From Janibacter sp. A1S7 (GTDB lineage Bacteria > Actinomycetota > Actinomycetes > Actinomycetales > Dermatophilaceae): a stretch of DNA of 64,000 nucleotides. Shown here in pieces: positions 1 through 7,372 of this stretch (position 1 is its first letter; the number at the start of each line of letters is the position of its first letter). Under the pieces are notes generated by a model. The model ran no database searches and had not been told where the DNA came from. It saw only the letters and a program-made list of their open reading frames with translations. Location: assembly GCF_037198315.1 (NCBI RefSeq), contig NZ_CP144913.1, forward strand, positions 3,162,001-3,226,000. The letters are read 5' to 3'. The translations under genes and the position numbers were made by a program.

Positions 1-288
1 GTGGTCGAGGCCGTCCGCGGCGGCTGCGAGGATCCCCGCCTGCGAGATCCGCTGACCGGCAGCCGGGCCGTACCCGGGGTACTCGATCGCTGCGAAGCCG
101 AGACCGTGCCGGGCGAAGAGCTCCGCGAGCGGGGCGATGGAGGCGAGGTCGGACCCGTTGCCGTGCAGGTAGACCACGGTGCGCCCGCCCCGGGGCGCGG
201 GGCGATGGAGCAGGTGGGTCCCGCCCGTCGTCGTCTCGTGCTCGGTACCGGCGTAGTCGGGCACCGGGTAGATCAGGCGACGCAGCAT
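1..288 (-). CDS. alpha/beta hydrolase, N-terminal part (runs off window)
   Basis: The minus-strand reading from an ATG at 288 is open to the window edge and gives 96 residues. It contains the oxyanion-hole motif TVVYLHGNGSD (about residues 37-47), followed by a strand-turn FAAIEYPGYGPA, as in serine aminopeptidase-like alpha/beta hydrolases of the 'HGN' type. The nucleophile elbow (GxSxG) would lie beyond the window, so the active site is not seen. The start codon immediately precedes the glutaminase reading frame in transcription order: the glutaminase stop is at 289-291, so the two genes abut and probably share a transcript. The substrate cannot be told. Confidence 0.75.
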   Translation of the reverse strand, partial: MLRRLIYPVPDYAGTEHETTTGGTHLLHRPAPRGGRTVVYLHGNGSDLASIAPLAELFARHGLGFAAIEYPGYGPAAGQRISQAGILAAAADGLDH

Positions 289-1551
289 CTAGATGGCCAT
301 CGGCGGCGGGCCGAGCAGGATGCCGTCACCGGGATCCGGATCGGGGAGGACGTCCCCGCTGTCGACGATGTGCACGACGTAGCCGTCGAGGCGCATCCGT
401 CGCATCCCCTCGAGCAGCATCCTGCGGGCGACGCTCTCGATGTCGTGGACCTCGGTCAGGTCGACGACGACGGTGCGCTCCGGCGGCGGGTCCTCGCTGA
501 GCCACTGCAGGACACGCTCGGCGGCGGTGAAGCCGATCAGGCCGGACAGCTCGAAGACGCGCACGGCGTCCTCTCCCTCGCCGACGACACGGACTGCGTG
601 GACGACCGAGCGCGCCGGCGGGGCGACCTCCATCAGGTGCAGCCCCATGTCGGCGGACAGGCGCTCGAAGGTCTCGATCCCGCGCACGCTGTTGCCGTGC
701 TGGTCCAGGCGCGGGGAGAAGGTCGAGATGCCGAGCTGCCCCGGCAGGGAACCGATGATGCCGCCGCCGACACCGCTCTTGGCGGGGATCCCGACGGTGG
801 AGACCCAGTCGCCGGCGGAGTCGTACATGCCGCAGGTGAGCATGACCGAGAGCAGCTGGCGCACCTGCTCACCGGAGAAGACGCGCTTGCCGGTCACCGG
901 CTGCACGCCGCCGTTGGCCAGGGTCGCCGCCATCACCGCGAGGTCACGTGCCGTCACGAGCACCGCGCACTGGCGGGAGTAGGCGCTGATGACCTCCTCC
1001 GCCGGGTCGGTGATCAGCCCCTTGCTGCGCAGCATGTGGGCGATCGCGAGGTTGCGGTCGCTCGTGTGCACCTCGGACTGCCAGACCTCCTCGTCCACCC
1101 CGAGCTCTCGACCGGCCAGGTCGCACAGGAGGCGGTGGATCAGATCGAACCGCTCACCGGCGTCGATGCCGTCCCTCCCGACGAGCGTGTGGGCCGTGAT
1201 GGCACCGGCATTGATCATCGGGTTGCGGGGTCGCCCGGTGCTCGCCTCGAAGGAGAGCTCGTCGTAGGGGTCGCCCGAGGGCTCGACATCGACCTTCTCC
1301 AGGACGGCGGCCAACCCCCGCTCGCGGATCGCCAGACCGTAGACGAAGGCCTTGGAGATCGACTGCATCGTGAATTCGACGTCGCCATCGCCCACCGAGT
1401 AGATCGAGCCGTCGACCGTGGCCATGGCCAGACCGAAGTACCTCGGGTCCACCCTGGTCAGCTCGGGGATGTACGAGGCCAGCTCGCCACCGGTCGACGA
1501 CGCGCACGCATCGGCGACCTCCGCCAGGTAGTCCGGGACGGGAGTATGCAT
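289..1551 (-). CDS. glsA: glutaminase with C-terminal STAS domain
   Basis: 420 residues. The first 310 or so form a serine-dependent beta-lactamase-like glutaminase that hydrolyses glutamine to glutamate and ammonia in the cytoplasm. The catalytic SxxK is visible as S64-I-S-K67 in TMQSISKAF, with family blocks NPMINAGAI, SGVGGGI and GISTFSPRLD. Bacterial glutaminases are usually about 310 residues. The extra C-terminal 105 residues, from about position 315 (VVVDLTEVHDIESVARRM), resemble a STAS / anti-sigma-antagonist domain, an accessory fold known in some actinobacterial GlsA proteins. Start ATG 1551 gives the expected N-terminus, but the ribosome-binding site is weak. The hydrolase gene downstream abuts its stop. 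Confidence 0.9.
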   Translation of the reverse strand: MHTPVPDYLAEVADACASSTGGELASYIPELTRVDPRYFGLAMATVDGSIYSVGDGDVEFTMQSISKAFVYGLAIRERGLAAVLEKVDVEPSGDPYDELSFEASTGRPRNPMINAGAITAHTLVGRDGIDAGERFDLIHRLLCDLAGRELGVDEEVWQSEVHTSDRNLAIAHMLRSKGLITDPAEEVISAYSRQCAVLVTARDLAVMAATLANGGVQPVTGKRVFSGEQVRQLLSVMLTCGMYDSAGDWVSTVGIPAKSGVGGGIIGSLPGQLGISTFSPRLDQHGNSVRGIETFERLSADMGLHLMEVAPPARSVVHAVRVVGEGEDAVRVFELSGLIGFTAAERVLQWLSEDPPPERTVVVDLTEVHDIESVARRMLLEGMRRMRLDGYVVHIVDSGDVLPDPDPGDGILLGPPPMAI

Positions 1552-1586
1552 GCGGCGATCCTGTCATGGCCGACCCTGCGTCCGGT

Positions 1587-1859
1587 TCAGGCGAGCGGCA
1601 CGCACACCTCGGTGAGCAGGTCCTCCGGTGCGGTCTGGCTGGGGTCACTCAGGGAGCGGTTGAAGCCGAGCCGCTCGATCGGGTCGTCGAGACCGTGGCG
1701 CTCGGCGGGCACCGGGCCCTCCGCCGCGACGAACTCCTCGATCCCGGCGTGCGCCCCGACGATGAGCGTGAAGGGACCCTCGACCCTGGCCATGACGACC
1801 TGCTGCTCCGGGACCTCGTGCACCTCGAGCGGGGCCTCGACGGCGGTGCCGGCGGGCAC
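1587..1859 (-). CDS. GyrI-like effector-binding domain, N-terminally truncated
   Basis: 90 residues from a GTG at 1859. The segment VHEVPEQQVVMARVEGPFTLI and the ending DLLTEVCVPL are typical of GyrI-like / AraC effector-binding domains, which bind small hydrophobic ligands. Such domains are usually 150 residues or more. The frame upstream still reads like the same domain (RPVGEYREGDPTLSIWLPV) but meets an in-frame TGA at 1914-1916, with no start codon between that stop and the GTG except the one used. It is therefore either a short stand-alone C-terminal half or a decayed gene. It sits downstream of the alcohol dehydrogenase on the same strand, 141 bases after its stop. Confidence 0.5.
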   Translation of the reverse strand: MPAGTAVEAPLEVHEVPEQQVVMARVEGPFTLIVGAHAGIEEFVAAEGPVPAERHGLDDPIERLGFNRSLSDPSQTAPEDLLTEVCVPLA

Positions 1860-2000
1860 GGGGAGCCAGATGGACAGGGTCGGGTCGCCCTCGCGGTACT
1901 CCCCGACGGGCCGTCAGCCGCTGCTGGACCCGTCAGGTCGGCTCGACCCGCCCAGGACGGGCGGCGCAGGCGCGGCCGCCCTCGCCCGGTCCCGTGCCTC

Positions 2001-3038
2001 TCAGATCGTCGCGGCGTCGATGACGAAGCGGTAGCGCACGTCGGATGCCAGCACGCGCTCCCAGGCCTCGTTGACCTTCTCCGCCGGGATGACCTCGACC
2101 TGGGAGCCGATGCCCTTCTCCGCGCAGAAGTCGAGCATCTCCTGGGTCGCGGGGATGCCACCGATGAGCGACCCGGCGAGGTTCTTGCTCCCCGCGATCA
2201 GCGAGAAGGCGGGCACCGCGAACGGCTCCGGTGGTCCGCCGAGGTTGACCATCGTCCCCTCGGGCCGCAGGAGCGACATGAACTCGGCGATGTCCAGCGG
2301 AGCGCTGACGGTGCTGATGATCAGGTCGAACTGCCCGCGCAGGTCCGTGAAGGTGGTCTCGTCGCTCGTGGCCCGGTAGTCGGTGGCACCGAGCGCGAGC
2401 CCGTCCTCCTGCTTCTTCAACGACTGGGACAGCACGGTCACCTCGGCGCCGAGCGCGACCGCGAGCTGGACCGCCATGTGGCCCAGTCCGCCGAGGCCGA
2501 CCACGGCGACCTTCGAGCCCTCTGCGACGTTCCACCGGCGCAGCGGCGACCACGTCGTGATCCCGGCACACAGCAGCGGGGCGGCGACGTCGAGGGCCAG
2601 ACCCTCGGGGATGCGCAGCACGAAGTCCTCGGTGACGACGACGTGGGTGGAGTACCCGCCCTGGGTGATCGTCCCGTCGACGTCGGTCGCGTTGTACGTC
2701 CCGACCTGCTTCGGGCAGTACTGCTCGTTGCCGGCGAGGCAGGCCGCGCACTCGCCGCACGAGTTGACCATGCAGCCCACGCCGACGCGATCGCCGACGG
2801 CGTGCTTCGTCACGCCGGGCCCGACCTCGACGACGGTGCCGGCGATCTCGTGGCCGACGACGACCGGATAGTTCGCCGGGCCCCACTCACTACGACCGGT
2901 GTGGATGTCGCTGTGGCAGATGCCGGCGTAGGCGATCTCGATGAGGACATCGTGCTCACCGACGTCGCGGCGCTCGATGGTGGTCTCGGTCAACGGATCG
3001 GTGGCGGACGTGGCCGCCCAGGCCTTCACGGTGCGCAC
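2001..3038 (-). CDS. zinc-dependent NAD(P) alcohol dehydrogenase
   Basis: 345 residues from GTG 3038 ([11 protein letters not shown]), chosen because GAGGAG lies about 9 bases upstream and because homologues start this way; an in-frame ATG 87 bases further up lacks support. Medium-chain dehydrogenase of the YahK/AdhA cinnamyl-alcohol type, reducing aldehydes with NADPH. Visible are the catalytic zinc ligands in [11 protein letters not shown] and VGHEIAG, the four-cysteine structural zinc loop [21 protein letters not shown], and the nucleotide-binding [11 protein letters not shown]. Stand-alone transcription unit with GyrI-like DNA downstream. The physiological substrate is unknown. Confidence 0.88.
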   Translation of the reverse strand: MRTVKAWAATSATDPLTETTIERRDVGEHDVLIEIAYAGICHSDIHTGRSEWGPANYPVVVGHEIAGTVVEVGPGVTKHAVGDRVGVGCMVNSCGECAACLAGNEQYCPKQVGTYNATDVDGTITQGGYSTHVVVTEDFVLRIPEGLALDVAAPLLCAGITTWSPLRRWNVAEGSKVAVVGLGGLGHMAVQLAVALGAEVTVLSQSLKKQEDGLALGATDYRATSDETTFTDLRGQFDLIISTVSAPLDIAEFMSLLRPEGTMVNLGGPPEPFAVPAFSLIAGSKNLAGSLIGGIPATQEMLDFCAEKGIGSQVEVIPAEKVNEAWERVLASDVRYRFVIDAATI

Positions 3039-3137
3039 GAGGGCGCTCCTCTCATCGGGGCAGGGAGTGACCCCAGTCAACTCCTCCCCCGCCGTCACCG
3101 CCAAACCCCGGGCGAGTGACTGCATGCGGCCCGTTCG

Positions 3138-3692
3138 TCAGGCGTCCTCGACGGGCACGCCCGTGTCGCGCACGAGGTAGATCCACGGGAAGGCCCGGAT
3201 CGCCACCTGCCAGCCATCGGTCTCGAAGCGGCGGACGGGCCCGGTCCACACCACGCGCTTGTGCTCCCACTGGGTGGTCGTGCGGCGGACCCTGTGCGTG
3301 AGCATCCCGGCACCGACGGTGCGCCATCCCTGTCGACCGGCGATCTCGAGCTCCGCCATCTCGTCGAAGGCCGTGACCGGCCCGAGCCACCGCTCCTGCC
3401 CGTCGCTGCGCCCGTCGTCGTGGGCGTCACCCCTGCGGGCGCCGAAGCGCTGCTGGGCCGCCTGCCTGCTCATCCCGAGGACGTCGCCGAGGCTCGCCCA
3501 GCTGTGGCCGGCGCCCCTGGCCGCACCGACGGCGTGATGCAGGAGTGCATCGACCTCGTCCTCGGCGGCGGCTGCGCGCCGGACGATCGCGAGGTGGTCC
3601 TGGTGGCCGTCCTCGACCTCGAGGCCGGCCAGGATCGCGGCGCCCAGGGCCTGCGCCAGGGCGGGGGCCTCGTGCTCAGCGCCCACTGTCAC
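3138..3692 (-). CDS. HTH-domain protein of unknown function
   Basis: 184 residues from GTG 3692 (VTVGAEHEAP); GTG 3686 is an equal alternative. An N-terminal helical region is followed by a helix-turn-helix-like stretch, SWASLGDVLGMSRQAAQQRFG, at about residues 61-81. The C-terminal half is rich in Trp and beta-forming residues and has no family I recognise. The start overlaps the stop of the upstream two-helix membrane protein by 17 bases, so both are co-transcribed. It is the only DNA-binding candidate next to the twin TGTCAA-N7-TTGACA palindromes at the head of this operon, so autoregulation is a reasonable inference. Confidence 0.65.
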   Translation of the reverse strand: MTVGAEHEAPALAQALGAAILAGLEVEDGHQDHLAIVRRAAAAEDEVDALLHHAVGAARGAGHSWASLGDVLGMSRQAAQQRFGARRGDAHDDGRSDGQERWLGPVTAFDEMAELEIAGRQGWRTVGAGMLTHRVRRTTTQWEHKRVVWTGPVRRFETDGWQVAIRAFPWIYLVRDTGVPVEDA

Positions 3693-3921
3693 GACTCGGC
3701 AGCCACGCGCCCGGCTCCACCCCGCGTGCCACGGACTCTTCCGCACCGTGGAGCATTCCGAGGACGAACGCCCCGACCAGCGCGAGAGCGAAGCTCGCCC
3801 CCTGCAGCGCCCCGCCGACGAATCCGTCGGGGCCGAGATCGATGCTCACGAAGAGCGCCACCGCGCCCACCGCCAGGAGCGCCCACATGAGGCGCCGGGT
3901 CCGCTGAGTGGTTGTCGCCAT
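3676..3921 (-). CDS. small two-helix membrane protein
   Basis: 81 residues starting MATTTQRTRRLMWALLAVG. Two hydrophobic segments (about residues 11-27 and 38-58) with a short polar loop containing DLGPDG suggest an integral membrane hairpin with its N-terminus inside. No family recognised. It is the first gene of a two-gene unit with the HTH protein, and its ATG lies directly beside a palindrome (3923-3941), so its expression is probably operator-controlled. Confidence 0.6.
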   Translation of the reverse strand: MATTTQRTRRLMWALLAVGAVALFVSIDLGPDGFVGGALQGASFALALVGAFVLGMLHGAEESVARGVEPGAWLPSRDSGR

Positions 3922-3922
3922 G

Positions 3923-3970
3923 CGTCAACACTGCCTTGACATCGACCAGCATGTCAAGCGCCGGTTGACA
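3923..3970. promoter_or_regulatory. twin palindromic operators, TGTCAA-N7-TTGACA
   Basis: Two inverted repeats of identical design: CGTCAA-N7-TTGACA at 3923-3941 and TGTCAA-N7-TTGACA at 3952-3970. Their centres are 29 bp apart, close to three helical turns. They lie immediately upstream of the start at 3921; the outer one overlaps the last codons of the GNAT-Nudix gene. The TTGACA half-sites also look like -35 elements, so binding would occlude a promoter. The HTH protein two genes down is the natural candidate regulator (inference). Confidence 0.55.
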
Positions 3971-4916
3971 TGTCGTGGACGAGCAGCCGCAGCAGCGGTG
4001 CGGCGTCGTCGGGCAGGTCGGCGGTGGGATCGAGCCAGCGCACCTCCTCGATCTCGGCGGCGGGGACGACATCCGGCCGGGACCGTGCCGACAGGTGGGG
4101 ATGGCTGAAGACACTCGCGATGAGCGGGCGGCCGACCTCGTTGGCGGCGGCGGTCCGGTACACCCCGACCAGGTCGAGCAGCTGCGGCTCGAGCGTCAGA
4201 CCGAGCTCCTCCAGGACCTCGCGCAGCGCGCACTGCGGCGGCGCCTCGCCCGCCTCGGGCTTGCCACCGGGATGCATGAAGGAGGTCGTCCCCCGCTTGC
4301 GGACGGTGAGCACGGACCCGTTGGCATCACGCAGGACCACGGCGCTGACGACGATCGCGTCGCCGACGTCGCGCGGATGATCGGTGGCCAGAGCGGCATA
4401 GACGAGTGAATCGGTCCACTCGCCCTTGCTCCACCAGTCCTGACGGTGCCGGGCCTCCAGGTGCATCCCGAGCCGCTCGCACAGGGCCGCGGAGGCGGTA
4501 TTGCGTGCGTCCAGCTGCGCGACGATGCGGTGCATCCCGTACCGCCCGAACCCGACCTCGAGGATCGCCCGCGCCGCCTCGTTCGCGAACCCCTGCCCCT
4601 CGACGTCCGGGTGGAAGACCCAGCCGATCTCCCCCTTCGTCCCGGTCCCGTCGCTGGCCCACAGCCCGACATCGCCGATTACCTGCCCCTCGTGCTCGAC
4701 GACGACGGTGAGCGCCCGCCCCGGGGTGTCGAGACCGACACCGCCCATCCGCTCGGCGACCACGGCCCGCCCGGACTCCAGCGTCCACGGCCGGCTCAGC
4801 AGGTAGCGCGCCACCTCGGGGCGGGAGTAGTAGGCGAGCAACGCATCAAGATCCGACTCGACGTAGGGGCGCAGGACCAGGCGCTCGGTGCGGATGGGGA
4901 CGAAGGGGGCGGACAC
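3954..4916 (-). CDS. GNAT acetyltransferase-Nudix hydrolase fusion
   Basis: 320 residues with two catalytic domains. Residues 1 to about 180 form a RimJ/RimL-type GNAT N-acetyltransferase: RTERLVLRPYVESDLDALL, the acetyl-CoA region around GEIGWVFHPDVEGQGFANEA, and ARNTASAALCERLGM. Residues about 188-315 form a Nudix hydrolase with a complete Nudix box at 217-240: GGKPEAGE, seven residues, then REVLEELGL. The fusion suggests linked acetylation and nucleoside-diphosphate cleavage, or simply a compact two-function detoxification protein; substrates are unknown. Its 3' end overlaps the outer operator of the next gene. Confidence 0.85.
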   Translation of the reverse strand: MSAPFVPIRTERLVLRPYVESDLDALLAYYSRPEVARYLLSRPWTLESGRAVVAERMGGVGLDTPGRALTVVVEHEGQVIGDVGLWASDGTGTKGEIGWVFHPDVEGQGFANEAARAILEVGFGRYGMHRIVAQLDARNTASAALCERLGMHLEARHRQDWWSKGEWTDSLVYAALATDHPRDVGDAIVVSAVVLRDANGSVLTVRKRGTTSFMHPGGKPEAGEAPPQCALREVLEELGLTLEPQLLDLVGVYRTAAANEVGRPLIASVFSHPHLSARSRPDVVPAAEIEEVRWLDPTADLPDDAAPLLRLLVHDMSTGA

Positions 4917-5032
4917 GGCGTTCAGGATGCCCTCCGGAACACCGCCGGGTCACCTCCGCACCAGCGGAAGGATCGACCAGCCCACGGTCGCAGACCTCCG
5001 CCATAGCGCCTTTCTGCGAGTCTGGCCGTTTC

Positions 5033-5049
5033 CTGAACGCGGTGTTCAG
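5033..5049. promoter_or_regulatory. palindrome upstream of NlpC/P60 promoter
   Basis: CTGAAC-GCGGT-GTTCAG, perfect 6-bp arms with a 5-base spacer, 42 bases before the proposed -10 box. Position and symmetry suit a transcription-factor site, but the factor is unknown. Confidence 0.3.
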
Positions 5050-5065
5050 ATTTCTTGACCCCAGC

Positions 5066-5096
5066 GTGACCATTTCGTGTCCTGATGGGTTAGTCT
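5066..5096 (+). promoter_or_regulatory. probable promoter of riboswitch-nlpC transcript
   Basis: A TANNNT-type -10 box, TAGTCT at 5091-5096, lies 19 bases after a -35-like GTGACC at 5066-5071. Transcription would start near 5103, just before the first conserved stem of the c-di-AMP riboswitch. The -35 is weak, and spacing is longer than ideal. Confidence 0.4.
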
Positions 5097-5120
5097 CGTC
5101 CACGCCGCCGCACCCAGCGG

Positions 5121-5299
5121 AGGCCCGCTCTGGTCGCCGAGTCCTGCCACCCGGATCGGAACAGCACAAACAGGAAGTGGCAGGAGCGGGGGACCCACGA
5201 CCTCTGGCCGACAGGCCTCGGGGTGAAGTCCTTCGGCCCGGACATCCGGGCCCGGACGGGTGGTCTCCATCCCAACCCGACAGCTAACCCCGCAGGCGC
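5121..5299 (+). ncRNA. c-di-AMP (ydaO/yuaA-type) riboswitch
   Basis: The leader of the first NlpC/P60 gene carries the conserved blocks of this riboswitch class in order: GTCCTGCC (5141-5148) pairing with GGCAGGA (5179 on), then GCGGGGGACCCA (to 5197), then CGGGGTGAAGTC (about 5219-5230), and finally CCGACAGCTAACCCCGCAGG (from 5277). The last block runs directly into the Shine-Dalgarno AGGAGAG at 5300, so ligand binding can decide expression. In actinobacteria these riboswitches normally turn off cell-wall hydrolase and Rpf genes when c-di-AMP is high, which fits the gene that follows. The call is made by eye from conserved blocks. Confidence 0.85.
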
Positions 5300-5310
5300 A
5301 GGAGAGACCG

Positions 5311-6321
5311 ATGACCCACTTCTATGCAGGTCGCCACCGCGCCCAGCAGCTGCCCACCCTCCGCAAGACCGGTCTGAGCGTCGCTGCGGCCGCAGCGTTC
5401 GGCCTCACCGCCCCGGCCCTGCTGACCACCGGCAGCGCCTCCGCCGCGCCGGCGACCGTCAGCACCCCGTCGGCCCCGAGCACGACGACCACCTTCTCCG
5501 GGATCGTCAGCTACGGCGACCGCGGCTCCGTGGTCCGCAAGATCCAGCGCGTGGTCGGCACCAGCGCCGACGGCATCTTCGGCCCCGCGACGCTCTCGGC
5601 CGTCAAGCGCTACCAGGCCGGCCACGGCCTGACCGTCGACGGCGTCGTCGGACCCCGCACCGGATCCGAGATGGGGCTGGGCGGCTCGACGTCGGGCTCC
5701 AGCGCGTCGACCCGCACGTCGAGCAGCACCACCAACTTCTCCGGCGTCGTCAGCTACGGCGACCGCGGCTCGCTCGTGCGCGAGATCCAGGGCGTCGTCG
5801 GCACCGGCACCGACGGCGTCTTCGGTCCCGCGACGCTCTCGGCCGTCAAGCGCTACCAGGCCGGCCACGGTCTGACCGTCGACGGCGTCGTCGGCCCCCG
5901 CACCGGCTCGGTCATGGGCCTGACCGGCTCGACGAGCTCCGACCGCGCCTCGCGCGACAGCGACCGCACCTCGCTCTCCGGGAGCGCGAGCACCAGCTCG
6001 GTCCTGGCGACTGCGGCCAGCCTGGTCGGCACGCCCTACCGGTACGGCGGGACCACGCCCAGCGGCTTCGACTGCTCGGGCTTCACCCAGTACGTCTTCG
6101 CCAAGCACGGGATCTCCCTCCCGCGTACGGCCGAGCAGCAGCGTCAGGCCACCACCCGCGTGTCCTCGCCCCAGCCGGGCGACCTCGTCTTCTTCGGTGC
6201 CCCGGCGTACCACATGGGTATCTACGCCGGGAACGGCATGATGTACGACTCCGGCAACTCCCGCGTGCCCGTCTCCAAGCGGGCGATCTGGACCTCGAAC
6301 GTGACCTACGGTCGCGCCTGA
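5311..6321 (+). CDS. secreted NlpC/P60 peptidoglycan hydrolase, two peptidoglycan-binding repeats
   Basis: 336 residues from ATG 5311, which follows AGGAGAG; a longer frame from 5260 would lie inside the riboswitch. A signal peptide (about residues 1-45, hydrophobic SVAAAAAFGLTAPALL, cleavage near ASA) precedes two near-identical peptidoglycan-binding_1 repeats joined by Ser/Thr linkers. The C-terminal NlpC/P60 endopeptidase has the nucleophile C255 in GFDCSGF and the histidine in YHMGIYAG. It cuts stem peptides in the wall during growth or resuscitation. Regulation is by the c-di-AMP riboswitch in its leader. A second, related gene lies at 7373. Confidence 0.93.
   Translation: MTHFYAGRHRAQQLPTLRKTGLSVAAAAAFGLTAPALLTTGSASAAPATVSTPSAPSTTTTFSGIVSYGDRGSVVRKIQRVVGTSADGIFGPATLSAVKRYQAGHGLTVDGVVGPRTGSEMGLGGSTSGSSASTRTSSSTTNFSGVVSYGDRGSLVREIQGVVGTGTDGVFGPATLSAVKRYQAGHGLTVDGVVGPRTGSVMGLTGSTSSDRASRDSDRTSLSGSASTSSVLATAASLVGTPYRYGGTTPSGFDCSGFTQYVFAKHGISLPRTAEQQRQATTRVSSPQPGDLVFFGAPAYHMGIYAGNGMMYDSGNSRVPVSKRAIWTSNVTYGRA
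5494..5943 (+). repeat. tandem coding repeat of peptidoglycan-binding domain
   Basis: Two copies offset by 243 bases (81 codons), beginning TTCTCCGG at 5494 and 5737. They encode SYGDRGS.VR.IQ.VVGT through VDGVVGPRTGS and are nearly identical at DNA level over long runs, implying recent duplication or gene conversion. The paralogue at 7373 has only one copy. Confidence 0.85.
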
Positions 6322-6337
6322 TCCACTCCTGCGACGA

Positions 6338-6371
6338 CGACGGGCCCCGACCACACGGTCGGGGCCCGTCG
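6338..6371 (+). terminator. strong hairpin after nlpC gene
   Basis: Perfect 14- to 15-bp stem GACGGGCCCCGACC / GGTCGGGGCCCGTC with loop ACAC, 17 bases after the stop. There is no U-tract, as is common for actinobacterial terminators. Confidence 0.7.
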
Positions 6372-6478
6372 CCGTCCCGGGTCCGGGCCGGGTCCGTGGT
6401 GGGACCGGAGCACGACGGGGCCCCTCTTCGTCGCGTCCTAGGCTGGTGGCCGATGCACACCGATACTGCGGAGACGAC

Positions 6479-7177
6479 ATGAGCGGGACACCCGAGCTGT
6501 CCGACGAGGCCGTCCGCCGCTTTGCCCGGATTCGCGAGGACTTCACGCGGATGATGCTCGGGTACCGCTTCGGCATGGAGCAGGTGGCGACCCGGCTGGA
6601 CATCCTCCGCGAGGAGTTCACCGAGCTGCACCAGGACAATCCGATCGAGCACATCTCCACGCGACTGAAGAGCCCCGAGAGCATCATCGCCAAGGCGGCC
6701 CGCCAGGGTGTCGAGCTGGAGATCGAGCCACTGCGGCAGGCGATCACCGACATCGCCGGCATCCGCGTCGTCTGCCCCTTCGTCGCCGACGTCTACCGGC
6801 TCGTCGACTCGCTTACCGAGCAACCGGACATCACGGTGTGCACCGTCAAGGACTACATCGCCAACCCCAAGCCGAACGGCTACCGTTCCCTGCACGTCAT
6901 CCTGGAGATCCCCGTCTTCCTGTCCTCCGGGGCAGTGCAGGTCCCGGTCGAGGTGCAGTTCAGGACCGTCGCGATGGACTTCTGGGCGAGCACCGAGCAC
7001 AAGATCTTCTACAAGTACGAGGGGGACGTCCCCGCCGACCTGCGCCGGCGCATCACCGAGGCGGCCTCGACCGCGGCCCGGATGGACGAGGAGATGGCCG
7101 ACCTGCTCCGCCGCGTCCACGGGGAAACCGGCGGACCTCCCGACCAGGCCCGGATCGCCGGTCCGGAGTTCATCTGA
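6479..7177 (+). CDS. small alarmone synthetase (GTP pyrophosphokinase, RelQ-like)
   Basis: 232 residues from ATG 6479 (MSGTPELSDEA), preceded by GGAGACGAC; an upstream in-frame start lacks a site. It has only the RelA/SpoT synthetase domain: IEHISTRLKSPESI, GIRVVCPF, the substrate loop YIANPKPNGYRSLHV and VEVQFRTVAMDFWASTEHK. No HD hydrolase, TGS or ACT domain is present. It makes (p)ppGpp from GTP/GDP and ATP. Between two wall hydrolases it suggests a growth-arrest or wall-stress context. A terminator separates it from the upstream gene. Confidence 0.92.
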   Translation: MSGTPELSDEAVRRFARIREDFTRMMLGYRFGMEQVATRLDILREEFTELHQDNPIEHISTRLKSPESIIAKAARQGVELEIEPLRQAITDIAGIRVVCPFVADVYRLVDSLTEQPDITVCTVKDYIANPKPNGYRSLHVILEIPVFLSSGAVQVPVEVQFRTVAMDFWASTEHKIFYKYEGDVPADLRRRITEAASTAARMDEEMADLLRRVHGETGGPPDQARIAGPEFI

Positions 7178-7269
7178 GGCGATCGGGAGTCCGGGCACGG
7201 ACACCCCGTCGTTATTGATTCGTTACCTGATGCCCTACGGTGGTCCGCGGCTCCGGCATGCGCCAGAGC

Positions 7270-7361
7270 CCCGTCGGGAGCGCCGCGTCCTGCCGAACCC
7301 GACGGCCCCCTGTTCGACACAGGCAGGAGCGGGCTGCCGACAGCCGGCGGTCCGCAGGCGT
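7270..7361 (+). ncRNA. internally deleted c-di-AMP riboswitch-like leader
   Basis: The leader of the second NlpC/P60 gene keeps the outer blocks of the riboswitch seen at 5121: GTCCTGCC (7287-7294), GGCAGGAGCGGG (7322-7333), CCGACAGC (7337-7344) and GCAGGCG (7354-7360) next to the RBS GAGGAG. The block with GGGGACCCA and GGGGTGAAGTC is absent: only CTG separates GGCAGGAGCGGG from CCGACAGC. It looks like a deletion derivative that has lost the ligand-binding core, or a reduced element with a different role. Confidence 0.5.
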
Positions 7362-7372
7362 GAGGAGAATCC

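Noticed and set aside
1..3119. Long plus-strand open frames over the glutaminase and dehydrogenase genes (677 and 517 codons).
   Set aside because: They are antisense shadows produced by high third-position GC; the translations are rich in Arg, Gly, Asp and His with no motifs, whereas the minus-strand products match known families throughout.
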